64,000 nt of DNA from Clostridium sp. CX1. Its GTDB lineage: Bacteria; Bacillota; Clostridia; Clostridiales; Clostridiaceae. The notes under the pieces were generated by a model. The model was given only the letters and a program-made list of their open reading frames with translations. It was not told where the DNA came from and made no database searches. Location of the stretch: positions 62,001-126,000 of the forward strand of contig NZ_JAODOO010000008.1 in the NCBI RefSeq assembly GCF_025398335.1, given 5' to 3'. A program made the position numbers and the translations under genes. The first letter of the stretch is position 1; each line of letters starts with the position of its first letter. Positions 26,207-34,591 of this stretch are shown piece after piece.

Positions 26207-27172
26207 TCATATCTTAAGCACTGAAGAACCATTTTCAAAACAGATTTTTAAAACTGTATCCTTACTGAATCCAATATTAATAAAATGATTAATTTCATCA
26301 AAAATTCCAGCAGAATGGCTTACTCTATATGCTCCAGCATCACTTCCAAGAGTAACTTTCAGCCCTAGTTCATAAGCCTTTACTATGTTGTTAACCTGTA
26401 TAGTATATACTTCTCTTATTATGTCCAATTGTTGCTTAAAGCTGGAATCCTTTGCATCGAGAATATTTCCAAGAGGGGAAAGGGTAGGCGTCCAGTATAT
26501 TCCTTTTTCTGCCATTCCGTATAGCTCTTTATCAGAAATAAGAAAACCATGTTCTATAGTATCTACTCCTGCCTTTATTGCAGCAGACACTCCTTCCCGT
26601 CCATTGGCATGCACCATTATTGGTACTCCATATTCCTTTGCACTTTTTACCATGTATTCTAGTTCATCATATGTAAATGCTACCTCTCCTACATCTCCAA
26701 ATTGATTAAAATTCACTATTCCTGTTAGTATAATTTTAAGATGATCTAGTTTATTTTCTTTTAAAATAGTAAACTCTCTTTTAAAATCTTCTATTCCATA
26801 AATGGCTTTTCCTAAAAAAGACCCATAATACTCTTTTTTACAAATTGCAAATATGGGGGTTCTGTATGTTATCCCTTCTTTTCTTGCAACTTCCCTTGCC
26901 AGACAGGAAGCAAATATTCCGTCACCGCCATCCCTTAAAGCAGTTATATTATTTCTCTTATATTCTTTTAAGATTTTACTAAGCCAATTTATCTTGGACT
27001 CCATAGTAGCATTGTTCCATTCCTTTTTATTAAACAAAGTATTCTGACCAATGTGTATATGTGTATCGATTATACTTGAGTTCCTTAACTCTATTCTATT
27101 TCTCTCATTCACAGTTATCACCCTATCAAAGTTCCTTTTATTTAAGTCTTGCACCATCCTTATGGCTGGCAA
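26207..27172 (-). CDS. metal-dependent amidohydrolase
   Basis: A 321-residue TIM-barrel hydrolase of the amidohydrolase superfamily. Metal ligands are visible: the HxH of DTHIHIG, a His in IMVHANGREG, a His in TIEHGF and an Asp in TLGSDAG. The sequence is shorter at the N-terminus than imidazolonepropionase-like relatives, and the small beta-sandwich seems mostly missing. The substrate is unknown. The frame opens at TTG 27172 without a clear ribosome site; ATG 27157 or a GTG near 27112 are possible starts. It follows yitT by 10 nt and is probably co-transcribed. Confidence 0.75.
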   Translation of the reverse strand: MPAIRMVQDLNKRNFDRVITVNERNRIELRNSSIIDTHIHIGQNTLFNKKEWNNATMESKINWLSKILKEYKRNNITALRDGGDGIFASCLAREVARKEGITYRTPIFAICKKEYYGSFLGKAIYGIEDFKREFTILKENKLDHLKIILTGIVNFNQFGDVGEVAFTYDELEYMVKSAKEYGVPIMVHANGREGVSAAIKAGVDTIEHGFLISDKELYGMAEKGIYWTPTLSPLGNILDAKDSSFKQQLDIIREVYTIQVNNIVKAYELGLKVTLGSDAGAYRVSHSAGIFDEINHFINIGFSKDTVLKICFENGSSVLKI

Positions 27173-27182
27173 TTTATTTTAC

Positions 27183-27794
27183 CTAATGTGGCATCTTTTT
27201 TAGTGACAATGGGTTTAAAATAATCTTAAATCCATTCTTTAATAATGTTTTTAGTATACTTGAGTATATTATAGTGAAAACTATTCCTTTAATTATCGAT
27301 TCATATCCTAATACTAATAATCCAAAAAGCAATACTATTATATTTATAAATCTCAATGCTGAGGCTATTTCTATTCTAGGATTTTTATTATTAATTATTA
27401 AGGCTATAACATCAAATCCTACTGTAGATGCATTTGAAGATATGCATAAATAATATCCTACTGCTACTAAAATAGCTGAAATAATTATTGCTAGTACTAT
27501 ATTTATATTAATTGTAAACCCTAATAGATAGAATAAATTAAAAAAGGACATATAACATATACTACTCAATATGGATTTAATAAAATACTCTTTCCCTAAG
27601 AATAAAAGGCAGCTAATTAACAGTATAATTGTAAGTATATTAGCTACTGTTGTGACATTTGTTCCTGCTAAACAATGTACTACCAATGCTGAACTTGTTA
27701 CACCTCCGTTAATTATTTTTCTTGGAACAGTAAAAAAAGCATAAGAAAAAGTAATTAATATATTGCCTAAAATTATTTTTGCTATGTCCTTCAC
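27183..27794 (-). CDS. YitT family membrane protein
   Basis: A 203-residue protein with five or six hydrophobic helices. It has the YitT/YczE features PRKIINGGVTSSALVV near residue 25 and NASTVGFDVIALIINN near residue 125. The cytoplasmic DUF2179 domain of larger YitT proteins is missing. A transport role is suspected for the family but is not proven. The start is GTG 27794 with GAAGGTAG 6 nt upstream. It is probably co-transcribed with the amidohydrolase. Confidence 0.8.
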   Translation of the reverse strand: MKDIAKIILGNILITFSYAFFTVPRKIINGGVTSSALVVHCLAGTNVTTVANILTIILLISCLLFLGKEYFIKSILSSICYMSFFNLFYLLGFTININIVLAIIISAILVAVGYYLCISSNASTVGFDVIALIINNKNPRIEIASALRFINIIVLLFGLLVLGYESIIKGIVFTIIYSSILKTLLKNGFKIILNPLSLKKMPH

Positions 27795-27816
27795 AATATA
27801 CTACCTTCTTTTTAAC

Positions 27817-28365
27817 TTATTTTCCTATTAAACTCTTTCCCATGTCATAAGCCTTGCCTAACGCTTCTTGATTCTCAGATACAGGTATTTCTCCTGTAGA
27901 CACCCCATATTTTACAGTAAACTTTAATCCTAAATACTCACAAATCTGCTCTAAACTGCTTTCAACAACCTTAGCACCAGAGTCTTCCTCTGTTCCTTCA
28001 TGAGTCATTAATAATACTATTTCCTTACCCTTAAAATCATCTGATTTAAGAGCATATAGTCTGTCTATGAAAGTTTTTAGTTGAGCCGTCATATTCCACC
28101 AATATACTGGTGTAGCTAAAACTACTATATCTGAACTTTTTACTTCCTCATATAAGAGCTGCATATCATCCTTAATAACGCAGGTATTAAGTGATTTTCT
28201 ACAGCTATTACATGCACTGCAAAAGCTAATTTTTTTCTCCTGAAGGAATACATCAGAATATTCTACTCCGCTGTGACTCTCTTTAACTCCTCGTAAAAAT
28301 TCCTTTAGCAATACAGCTGTATTGCCGTTCTTATTTGGACTTCCTAAGACTGAAAATATTTTCAT
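27817..28365 (-). CDS. NADPH-dependent FMN reductase / flavodoxin-fold protein
   Basis: A 182-residue flavodoxin-like protein. The FMN phosphate loop GSPNKNGNT is at residues 8-16. A CSACNSCRKS motif near residue 50 is typical of the iron-sulfur flavoprotein/NADPH-dependent reductase group, and TPVYWWNMTAQLKTFIDR binds the flavin. I place the start at ATG 28365, with GGAGGGTG 5 nt upstream, rather than at the longer frame start at 28404. Alternative hairpins at 28411-28464 lie just ahead and may control it. The electron acceptor is unknown. Confidence 0.85.
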   Translation of the reverse strand: MKIFSVLGSPNKNGNTAVLLKEFLRGVKESHSGVEYSDVFLQEKKISFCSACNSCRKSLNTCVIKDDMQLLYEEVKSSDIVVLATPVYWWNMTAQLKTFIDRLYALKSDDFKGKEIVLLMTHEGTEEDSGAKVVESSLEQICEYLGLKFTVKYGVSTGEIPVSENQEALGKAYDMGKSLIGK

Positions 28366-28410
28366 TGTTTCACCCTCCTGAAATTTTAGTTCTATTAAGA
28401 TCACTCAAGG

Positions 28411-28464
28411 TGGCCTAATTATCAGCTTTAGGCCAACAGCTGAATTAAACAGCTCTTGGCCTAA
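28411..28464 (-). promoter_or_regulatory. three-armed alternative hairpin region
   Basis: Three copies of a GGCC-centred arm occur: TTGGCCTAA (28456-28464), TTAGGCCAA (28428-28436) and TGGCCTAA (28411-28418) on the plus strand. The middle arm can pair with either outer arm (9 bp with an inner 5-bp extension, or 8 bp), so two exclusive hairpins are possible in the transcript before the flavin reductase start. There is no T tract. Confidence 0.5.
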
Positions 28465-28485
28465 GGTTGGACTTAATTATCTCTA

Positions 28486-28914
28486 CTACATTTGAAATTT
28501 CATAATTAATTCTTTTTCGTTGGTATCTTCATCTACTTTTTCTTCACACAAAACAAAGCCCTTATGTTCATAGAACTCTGCTGCTTTCTTATTATTTTTA
28601 TATACTGCTAAACCTAATTTACTATATCTTTTCTTTGCAAAATCAATTAACTGACCGCCAATACCCTTCCCTTGGGAAGATATGTCTACAAATAATGCCC
28701 CTATAAACTCATTGTTTAAAATACTTATAAATCCCTTGATATGGCTATTCTCTTCATAGATAAATGTTTTAGATGCTGGAATATATACATCCTTAACTTC
28801 ATTATATTTTCCTAACCAATATTCCCTATCTATAAAATCATGTGCTTCTATAGTAGCATCCTTCCATACTTCCATAACTTTATTTATATCCTTTACTTCT
28901 AATTCTCTAATCAT
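28486..28914 (-). CDS. GNAT family N-acetyltransferase
   Basis: A 142-residue acetyltransferase. The acetyl-CoA loop (SSQGKGIGGQLIDFAKKRY, the Q/RxxGxG motif) is at about residues 79-97, and AVYKNNKKAAEFYEHKGF follows. The short length and the end resemble YjaB-like enzymes. The acceptor is unknown; small molecules or protein lysines are both possible. It lies between the CD3324-like gene and the flavin reductase on the same strand, with gaps of 60 and 120 nt. Confidence 0.85.
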   Translation of the reverse strand: MIRELEVKDINKVMEVWKDATIEAHDFIDREYWLGKYNEVKDVYIPASKTFIYEENSHIKGFISILNNEFIGALFVDISSQGKGIGGQLIDFAKKRYSKLGLAVYKNNKKAAEFYEHKGFVLCEEKVDEDTNEKELIMKFQM

Positions 28915-28974
28915 TAAGTTTTTTCCCCTTCTTCAACATATAAAATTTCCAAATAGTCAATGATAGTAAGTCTA

Positions 28975-29244
28975 TTAGTATTTACTGCATTTAGTAATTA
29001 TTTTCTTAATTGTGTATTCTGATAAAAAAAATCTTTCAGCTAAGATTTCTATATTATTTCCTTGATTATACAGTGAAAAAATTTCGTTGTTTCTGCTATC
29101 TATTAAATTCCTAGTTCCACTTTTGCATCCCCAGGATGTTCTTTTTTTCACCTTTGGAATATATATAGTTTCTCCATCTACATATTTCTGTATTTCTTTT
29201 AACAGTTCTTCTGGTAAAACCTCAGCTCCATTTAAATATTGCAC
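28975..29244 (-). CDS. CD3324-like small helix-turn-helix protein
   Basis: An 89-residue protein. After the corrected GTG start (29244, 8 nt after GGAGG) it reads MQYLNGAEVLPEELLKEIQK, then a YVDGETIYIPK block and a C-terminal helix pair (IEILAERFFLSEYTIKKII) that looks like a helix-turn-helix. This layout is that of the small CD3324 family of clostridia, distantly like Mor transcription activators. The longer frame start at 29259 overlaps the ribosome site. It may be a DNA-binding regulator, but targets are unknown. A possible 14-codon leader ORF lies upstream. Confidence 0.7.
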   Translation of the reverse strand: MQYLNGAEVLPEELLKEIQKYVDGETIYIPKVKKRTSWGCKSGTRNLIDSRNNEIFSLYNQGNNIEILAERFFLSEYTIKKIITKCSKY

Positions 29245-29323
29245 TACTTTATCCTCCAAAATTAAAGAATCCTAAAGACTCCTTAAAGAGGATTATTACA
29301 CCTTAGTAATGTAAAAGTCCCCC

Positions 29324-29368
29324 TTAAAGAGTTGCTAATACAGCATTAAAGTGTTGTATATTCAACAT
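29324..29368 (-). CDS. possible 14-residue leader ORF
   Basis: ATG 29368 opens the frame MLNIQHFNAVLATL and stops at 29324. It has the strongest ribosome site of the area (GGAGGTGAAC) and lies about 80 nt before the CD3324-like gene. Small stems (TTACA/TGTAA and CTTTAAGG/CCTTAAAG) lie between them. It may be a leader peptide or a small peptide gene. Confidence 0.4.
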   Translation of the reverse strand: MLNIQHFNAVLATL

Positions 29369-29563
29369 AAAGTTCACCTCCAGCTACATGAAATAGAATT
29401 TCTTTCGTTAACTTAATTTTACTAGCATATGGGCTAAATTTAAATAGAAAGAATAAATATAATAAATCTTGGTATTATGGTTTTTAAAATAGGTATAAAT
29501 AATCTTTACGGTGGGAAATTAGTTTTTGTAGTAATATAAACTAATAATTTAGGAGGTAATCTT

Positions 29564-30127
29564 ATGCAATTAGCAGCTCATGAAGTGTACGACTTACATG
29601 AATTAATAGTAAGCTGTGTAAACTCTATATCAAATATGGCTATGTTTAAAAACATGGCAAAGGACCCAGAGTTAAAGGCTATGATAGAAAGGCATTTTCC
29701 TGCTCATGTTCAGGACTATAATATGAAGGTAGAGTTTGTCAGCAAAGCCAATGGCTCTACTCAAAAACTTAATGTTCCTAGCTTAAATGCGGTTTTACAA
29801 GATTATACTAAATCACCAACTAATAATTTTCCTCCAATTACTCCAAGAACTAGCATACAACAGATGGATGATAGGGAAATAGCTACTGCATATCTTTTAA
29901 CTTTAAAAAGAGCAGGAAGAGAATATGCTTGGGCCGCTATGGAAGCAGGTAATCCTACCGTTAGAGAGTTCTTAAAGGATGCATTTACAATGAGCTGCAA
30001 TCATGCCTATGATGTTTGGCAGTGGATGGTACAAAAGGGATATTATCCTCTAGAACCAGCATCCCAGAATACATTAAACACACTTTCATCTATCTATTAT
30101 GAAGTTCGCGAGCCTTCCTTAGTTTAG
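29564..30127 (+). CDS. CotF-type spore coat protein
   Basis: A 187-residue protein. Its C-terminal half (TAYLLTLKRAGREYAWAAM, TVREFLKDAFTMSCNHAYDVWQWMVQKGYYPLEP) has the ferritin-like helical pattern of the Coat F family found in spore coats of Bacillus and Clostridium. The N-terminal half is a variable linker. AGGAGG precedes the ATG by 7 nt. It is a single-gene unit, presumably under mother-cell sigma control, though I do not see a clear sigma-K promoter. A terminator separates it from a convergent gene. Confidence 0.75.
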   Translation: MQLAAHEVYDLHELIVSCVNSISNMAMFKNMAKDPELKAMIERHFPAHVQDYNMKVEFVSKANGSTQKLNVPSLNAVLQDYTKSPTNNFPPITPRTSIQQMDDREIATAYLLTLKRAGREYAWAAMEAGNPTVREFLKDAFTMSCNHAYDVWQWMVQKGYYPLEPASQNTLNTLSSIYYEVREPSLV

Positions 30128-30130
30128 TAA

Positions 30131-30170
30131 AAGAGGAGTGTCTTAAAATAACAGTTTAGGACACTCTCTT
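30131..30170. terminator. bidirectional terminator
   Basis: GAGTGTC/GACACTC stem with flanking purine/pyrimidine pairs (30131-30142/30160-30170), between the convergent coat-protein and SGNH genes. Confidence 0.6.
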
Positions 30171-30201
30171 CTACTTATTAAGTACATCTATCAGCAATGT
30201 A

Positions 30202-31437
30202 TTAATCTGTATAAAATAGCTTCAAATCAATAGCCTCTGCCATAGCTTCTCCTCCAGCATCGCTTGGATGAAGGTGATCTCCGCTGTCATACTTAGGCAA
30301 TAGTCTTGAGGGGTTGTTAGGATCTGCCATTGCTTTATCAAAATCAATTATTCCATCAAACTTTCCGCTAGTTCTAATCCATTCATTAACTTCTCTTCGC
30401 TTAACATCAAGGTCGTCAGTATATACTTCATATCCTTCAAAGGGCATTATTGTGCCGCCATATATCTTCAAATTATATTTGTGTGCCAGTTCAGTATACT
30501 TTTCTAGGGCTGAAACTATTTCATCCTTACTTACAATTTCAGAAGCTGGTGCTGGTCCTCCTGGTGCTGGATGCATTATGTCATTAACCCCTTGTAAAAC
30601 AATTACATATTTTACCCCTTTATGGTCTGTAATAGCTTTTTCAAATCTTGAAATTCCTGACGGTCCGAAGACTCCTTGAAGCTGATTTTCCGTATCATGT
30701 AATATTCTGTTGCCGCCAATAGCTTCCCTAACTACAGATAAATTTTCTACATTTCGATTTTTCAATTTCTTTACAAGATAATCTGGCCATGAAAGAGTAG
30801 TTATTGAATCACCAAAGGCAACAATTGATCTATTTTCTCTAGATGTCCTTACCTCTATAGATGTAAGGAAGGGAGCTATCTTAGGAATTCCATTGGTACT
30901 AACAGGTTTAAAATCTCTTTTTGTATCCATTGACTTTGTGAAGTTCCCCTTCTGTGAAAAATAAGATTCTCCACCACCCCAAGCACCAGTTACATTCTTA
31001 ACTTCATCTGGAAAATAAATAGTTACAGCTACTCTATCCAAGGTTTTTATAGGAACTTCCACTGGGTCACTCCATACAAAAGCCCCTTTTTCAATAGTTA
31101 TCGTTGACTTACCATTAAAGGTAAGTTCTCTTTGTGAGTTTTTATATAATATACCCTGTGGGTTAACTAAGGCAAAGGATGCCTCTCCAATGTGTATAGG
31201 CTCCCTCCCAAACTCATTTGAGATTTTTATTCTTTCCTTTGACCCTCCAAAGGTAGAAGTTACTACTGTACGGAGGCTTTGATTTTTGTAACCTAACCTA
31301 AAAAAAGTTAAATCCACCGCAGTTCCGTTCCATGCACCAATCCAATATGTGCTTAACTTACTATAGATATTGAAGAGGCTTAAGATTAGAATGATGACTA
31401 ATGTCCCCCAAAGCGGCAACTTAAATTTTTTTTTCAT
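30202..31437 (-). CDS. membrane-anchored SGNH/GDSL hydrolase
   Basis: A 411-residue protein. Residues 8-26 are a signal anchor. A beta-rich domain (about 30-195) is followed by an SGNH esterase domain: GDSIT (nucleophile Ser211), a GGNR block, GVND, and the catalytic DHLHPSD near residue 391. The domain order matches extracellular GDSL hydrolases that deacylate lipids or polysaccharides. It stands alone, with its own hairpin at the 3' end. The substrate cannot be read from sequence. Confidence 0.87.
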   Translation of the reverse strand: MKKKFKLPLWGTLVIILILSLFNIYSKLSTYWIGAWNGTAVDLTFFRLGYKNQSLRTVVTSTFGGSKERIKISNEFGREPIHIGEASFALVNPQGILYKNSQRELTFNGKSTITIEKGAFVWSDPVEVPIKTLDRVAVTIYFPDEVKNVTGAWGGGESYFSQKGNFTKSMDTKRDFKPVSTNGIPKIAPFLTSIEVRTSRENRSIVAFGDSITTLSWPDYLVKKLKNRNVENLSVVREAIGGNRILHDTENQLQGVFGPSGISRFEKAITDHKGVKYVIVLQGVNDIMHPAPGGPAPASEIVSKDEIVSALEKYTELAHKYNLKIYGGTIMPFEGYEVYTDDLDVKRREVNEWIRTSGKFDGIIDFDKAMADPNNPSRLLPKYDSGDHLHPSDAGGEAMAEAIDLKLFYTD

Positions 31438-31568
31438 TTTATTCTCCCATCTTTATTCCTTAGGCTTAGCTGTATTTTTCACTAACCTTTCTGTTTTGAT
31501 ATCAATTTCCTTTTTGAATTTATAGTTTTAATTTAATTTTTACCTTCCAACTTTTTCTTTTCAAATTC

Positions 31569-32270
31569 TTATAACTTGTGGAGATACCGAGGTTTAAGAC
31601 GAAGTATTGTTTTAAAAAGCTTTGAATGCATATAAGAAGGTCTTATATAATTTTTATAGTTACCTGCACCAGCTATGAAAATCATACCAGAAAAAACTAT
31701 TATAACACCTATAGTCTTATTTATAACAGAAATTTTTTTAGGATTTAAATGCTTATGAAATCTCTCAGCAGCTAATATAAGTATAATCCACCATAAAAAA
31801 CTTCCGGAAAATACACCAGCAATTAAGACAGTTCTTGCTGCTACACCATGACCAATATTTTTAGAGCCATAGCTAGCAAATACAAAAAGAAATGAAAATA
31901 TTGTTGCTGGATTTGCTAGTGCAAGTATAAATGTAGTGATAAAGGATTTTGCAAGAGTTTTTCCATCTGCAACTTCCTTTGTATTTTCTTTTTTAGATAA
32001 AATAATATGCGCACCTACTACTAATAGTATTATACCACCAATTAAACGAAAATAATGTTGATACATAGCAAGGAACCTAGCAATAAAGCTTATTCCTAGA
32101 GCAGCAATGATTGCATAAATAGAGTCAGCTACACAGGAGCCTAAGCCTGCTGCAAATCCAAAAAGAGCTCCATTTGTAAGTGTAGTTCTCAGACATAAAG
32201 CACCTATTGGACCTAGTGGCATACCAGTTAGCAATCCAATAATAATTCCTTTTAAAAAAATGTGCAGCAT
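31569..32270 (-). CDS. LysE family exporter
   Basis: A 233-residue protein with about six helices. The family motif GMPLGPIGALCLR is at residues 16-28 and a second conserved proline turn (ALANPATIFSF) is near residue 125. LysE/RhtB proteins export amino acids. I use ATG 32270, 8 nt after GGAG, because the GTG at 32279 overlaps the ribosome site. The basic C-terminal tail (KTILRLKPRYLHKL) is longer than usual. A second family member is at 44739-45323. Confidence 0.87.
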   Translation of the reverse strand: MLHIFLKGIIIGLLTGMPLGPIGALCLRTTLTNGALFGFAAGLGSCVADSIYAIIAALGISFIARFLAMYQHYFRLIGGIILLVVGAHIILSKKENTKEVADGKTLAKSFITTFILALANPATIFSFLFVFASYGSKNIGHGVAARTVLIAGVFSGSFLWWIILILAAERFHKHLNPKKISVINKTIGVIIVFSGMIFIAGAGNYKNYIRPSYMHSKLFKTILRLKPRYLHKL

Positions 32271-32463
32271 TAGTTTCACTCCTTATTAGGCTATCTATAT
32301 ACTTAAAGAATTTAAGTAGTAAAAATTAAGTCAGTCCTAATATATTATGCCTTTTCAGCTTTAAACTATTGCTTTTTACATTATTTTAAAATCTTAATAT
32401 ATAAAAAATAATTTCAAATCAATTATTTTATCAAATTCCCCTCTTACTCCACTTATAAAAAAT

Positions 32464-32491
32464 AACCACGACCTTTTTTAAAGTCGTGGTT
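32464..32491 (-). terminator. terminator of the M20 hydrolase gene
   Basis: Stem AACCACGAC/GTCGTGGTT (32464-32472/32483-32491) followed on the minus strand by ATTTTTT. Confidence 0.8.
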
Positions 32492-32526
32492 AAAAATCAC
32501 CTAATTAATTATCAATTTACTGGATA

Positions 32527-33756
32527 TTATTTTTGATCTACATCTAAAACTGTTTGTAGTAATACGTTAGCACCTTTCCAGCAAGCTTCTACTGGTGTAT
32601 GCTCTTTTTCACAATGGCTGTGTCCATCAACACTTGGAACAAATATCATAGTTGTAGGCATCATATCAGCTACAAACTGAGCATCGTGACCTGCACCACT
32701 GTATATATCCATATTTGAATATCCATATGCTTCTGCATTCTTTCTAACAAAACCAACTAGTTCTTTATCAAATTGGATTGTATTACGTGCCCATTGTAAT
32801 TCATATTCAACTCTGCACTTGTCAAGCTCTGCAGGAATATTTTCAATTACTTTAACAACTTGCTTAATAACTTCTGGATCTTGATGTCTTGCATCTAGTG
32901 AGAAATCAACATAATCAGGAATAACTGTGTGTATACATGGATGACAAACTATTTCACCTGTAGTGTAAACAAGGTTGCTGTCAAGTTTGTCTAATTCGTC
33001 ATGTAGGTATCTTATAGCACTAGTTGCTGCTAAAAGAGCATCTTGTCTATATTTCATTGGTGTAGTTCCTGCATGGTCAGATTGTCCATAAGTTCTTATT
33101 CTGTAGTTAACCATTCCAAGAACGCCCTCTACTACTCCGATGTCCTTCTTTTCAGCTTCAAGTACAGGACCTTGCTCAATATGTAATTCAAGCATAGCAA
33201 CGTAATCCTTAGAATTTAATCTGTTTGCTACATCTCCTTCGTATCCACTTTCCTTTAAAGCTTCTCCAAAAGTTTTTCCTTCAACACTTTTTGAAGCTAA
33301 CATAGTAGCTTTATCAAATTTACCACAAACAACTCCTGATGACATCATAGCTGGTGGGTAAAGTGAACCTTCTTCATTTGTCCAAATCATAGCTGTAACA
33401 GGACGACGGTGTGGAATTTTTTCAGTAGCTATTGTTTCAACTACTTCCATTGCTGTAAGTACACCTAAAACTCCGTCATAGTTTCCACCATTTCTAACTG
33501 AGTCTACGTGTGATGCCATTATGATTCCTGGAACATCCTCTGAACCTTTTAATGTTGCATATAAATTTGCCATATCATCTGTTTTGATCTCTGCTCCTAC
33601 AGCTTCCATTCTTTTAACGAATTCTGCTCTTGCTTGAAGCGCTTCCTTTGATAAAGAAAATCTTGTTATTCCGCCATGTCCAGCATCACCAAATTTACTG
33701 AATGTAACGATTTTGTCTTCTAATCTGTCTTTGTTACAAGTTAATATCTTATTCAT
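32527..33756 (-). CDS. M20 Zn hydrolase, carbamoylase/allantoate amidohydrolase type
   Basis: A 409-residue binuclear zinc hydrolase of the AllC/HyuC group. Visible motifs are ASHVDSV and NYDGVLGVL (metal ligands), WTNEEGS (catalytic Glu), ELHIEQGPVLE, a lid domain, and HSHCEKEHTPVE with the terminal metal His. The family hydrolyses N-carbamoyl amino acids, allantoate or ureidoglycine and releases ammonia. The start is ATG 33756; the GTG at 33768 overlaps the ribosome site GGGAG. A consensus sigma-54 promoter lies 77-92 nt upstream, so it should be controlled by the activator at 34592-36028. Confidence 0.87.
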   Translation of the reverse strand: MNKILTCNKDRLEDKIVTFSKFGDAGHGGITRFSLSKEALQARAEFVKRMEAVGAEIKTDDMANLYATLKGSEDVPGIIMASHVDSVRNGGNYDGVLGVLTAMEVVETIATEKIPHRRPVTAMIWTNEEGSLYPPAMMSSGVVCGKFDKATMLASKSVEGKTFGEALKESGYEGDVANRLNSKDYVAMLELHIEQGPVLEAEKKDIGVVEGVLGMVNYRIRTYGQSDHAGTTPMKYRQDALLAATSAIRYLHDELDKLDSNLVYTTGEIVCHPCIHTVIPDYVDFSLDARHQDPEVIKQVVKVIENIPAELDKCRVEYELQWARNTIQFDKELVGFVRKNAEAYGYSNMDIYSGAGHDAQFVADMMPTTMIFVPSVDGHSHCEKEHTPVEACWKGANVLLQTVLDVDQK

Positions 33757-33832
33757 TTTAATATGCACTCCCTTTTGCTTTATTATATTTATTTATTTTT
33801 GAATTTTTTAACTTCATACACAAATAATATCT

Positions 33833-33848
33833 AGCAAGACCTGTGCCA
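33833..33848 (-). promoter_or_regulatory. sigma-54 (-24/-12) promoter
   Basis: On the minus strand the sequence is TGGCAC, five bases, TTGCT, with the GG and GC dinucleotides at the required spacing. It matches the RpoN consensus exactly. Transcription would begin near 33821 and give a leader of about 65 nt to the M20 hydrolase. Confidence 0.8.
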
Positions 33849-33981
33849 ATAAAACCCACTAAAATTCTCTAATATATCACAACCTATTGAATTTACTGAC
33901 ATTTTCATAACTTTTTTTATTTTAATTTAGTTAATTTTCAAATTCCTTTATACAAATTAGTCGAAAATACTTGAAAAAAAT

Positions 33982-34015
33982 ATAGGTTTTGATGATTTTT
34001 TTCATCAAAACCTAT
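33982..34015 (-). terminator. terminator of the DUF1097 gene
   Basis: A perfect 14-bp stem (33982-33995/34002-34015) followed on the minus strand by ATTTTTTT. Confidence 0.85.
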
Positions 34016-34035
34016 GATTAATATAATCACTTAAT

Positions 34036-34530
34036 TTATTCTTCTGCTTTTAAAGCTGTTTCTATTTCCTTCTTCTTAGTCAACTTCACTATTAGTTCTC
34101 CACCGGCGTCTGAAAGAATACCTACAACGGAACCCATTAAAAGTGCTGTTACAGTTGAAAAGTAGGTGCCATTTAAAGCAAGCATACCAAAGGTTGTTGA
34201 ACATCCGATATACACACCAGGTATAAATGATAAACGCTTCCATCTAGCCTGTGCAACTATTCCAAAGGAGATGACTCCTGTCATAATTGCTGCTATATTG
34301 GGAACATTAAGTACTTTTGAAGCTTCTACACAAATTATAGCCCATAGTACTCCAACCATATTTGCTATTATTCCTTTTATCCAACCTTTAATAAAACGCT
34401 CTCCTGATGCATAATATGTTGTTGTTCCCATAAAACCTGCCCAGGTAGATACACCAAGAGCTGTGCTAAAATTAGCCCACCCCCATGCCAGTATTCCCAT
34501 ACTTATTGCATTTGCTAATAAACCGTTCAT
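34036..34530 (-). CDS. DUF1097 family membrane protein
   Basis: A 164-residue protein with about five hydrophobic helices and a short charged tail (KLTKKKEIETALKAEE). The opening (AISMGILAWGWANFSTALGVSTWAGFMG in two pieces) and the glycine-rich helices are those of DUF1097/YcdZ. The function is unknown; its position between a sigma-54 activator and a carbamoylase-like hydrolase suggests uptake of a nitrogenous substrate. It has a terminator of its own, so the hydrolase is a separate unit. Confidence 0.75.
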   Translation of the reverse strand: MNGLLANAISMGILAWGWANFSTALGVSTWAGFMGTTTYYASGERFIKGWIKGIIANMVGVLWAIICVEASKVLNVPNIAAIMTGVISFGIVAQARWKRLSFIPGVYIGCSTTFGMLALNGTYFSTVTALLMGSVVGILSDAGGELIVKLTKKKEIETALKAEE

Positions 34531-34591
34531 AAATTATCTCCTTTATCTATTATTATAAAAAAACTACTTATATTTCTAGTTCTGCTGCAAC

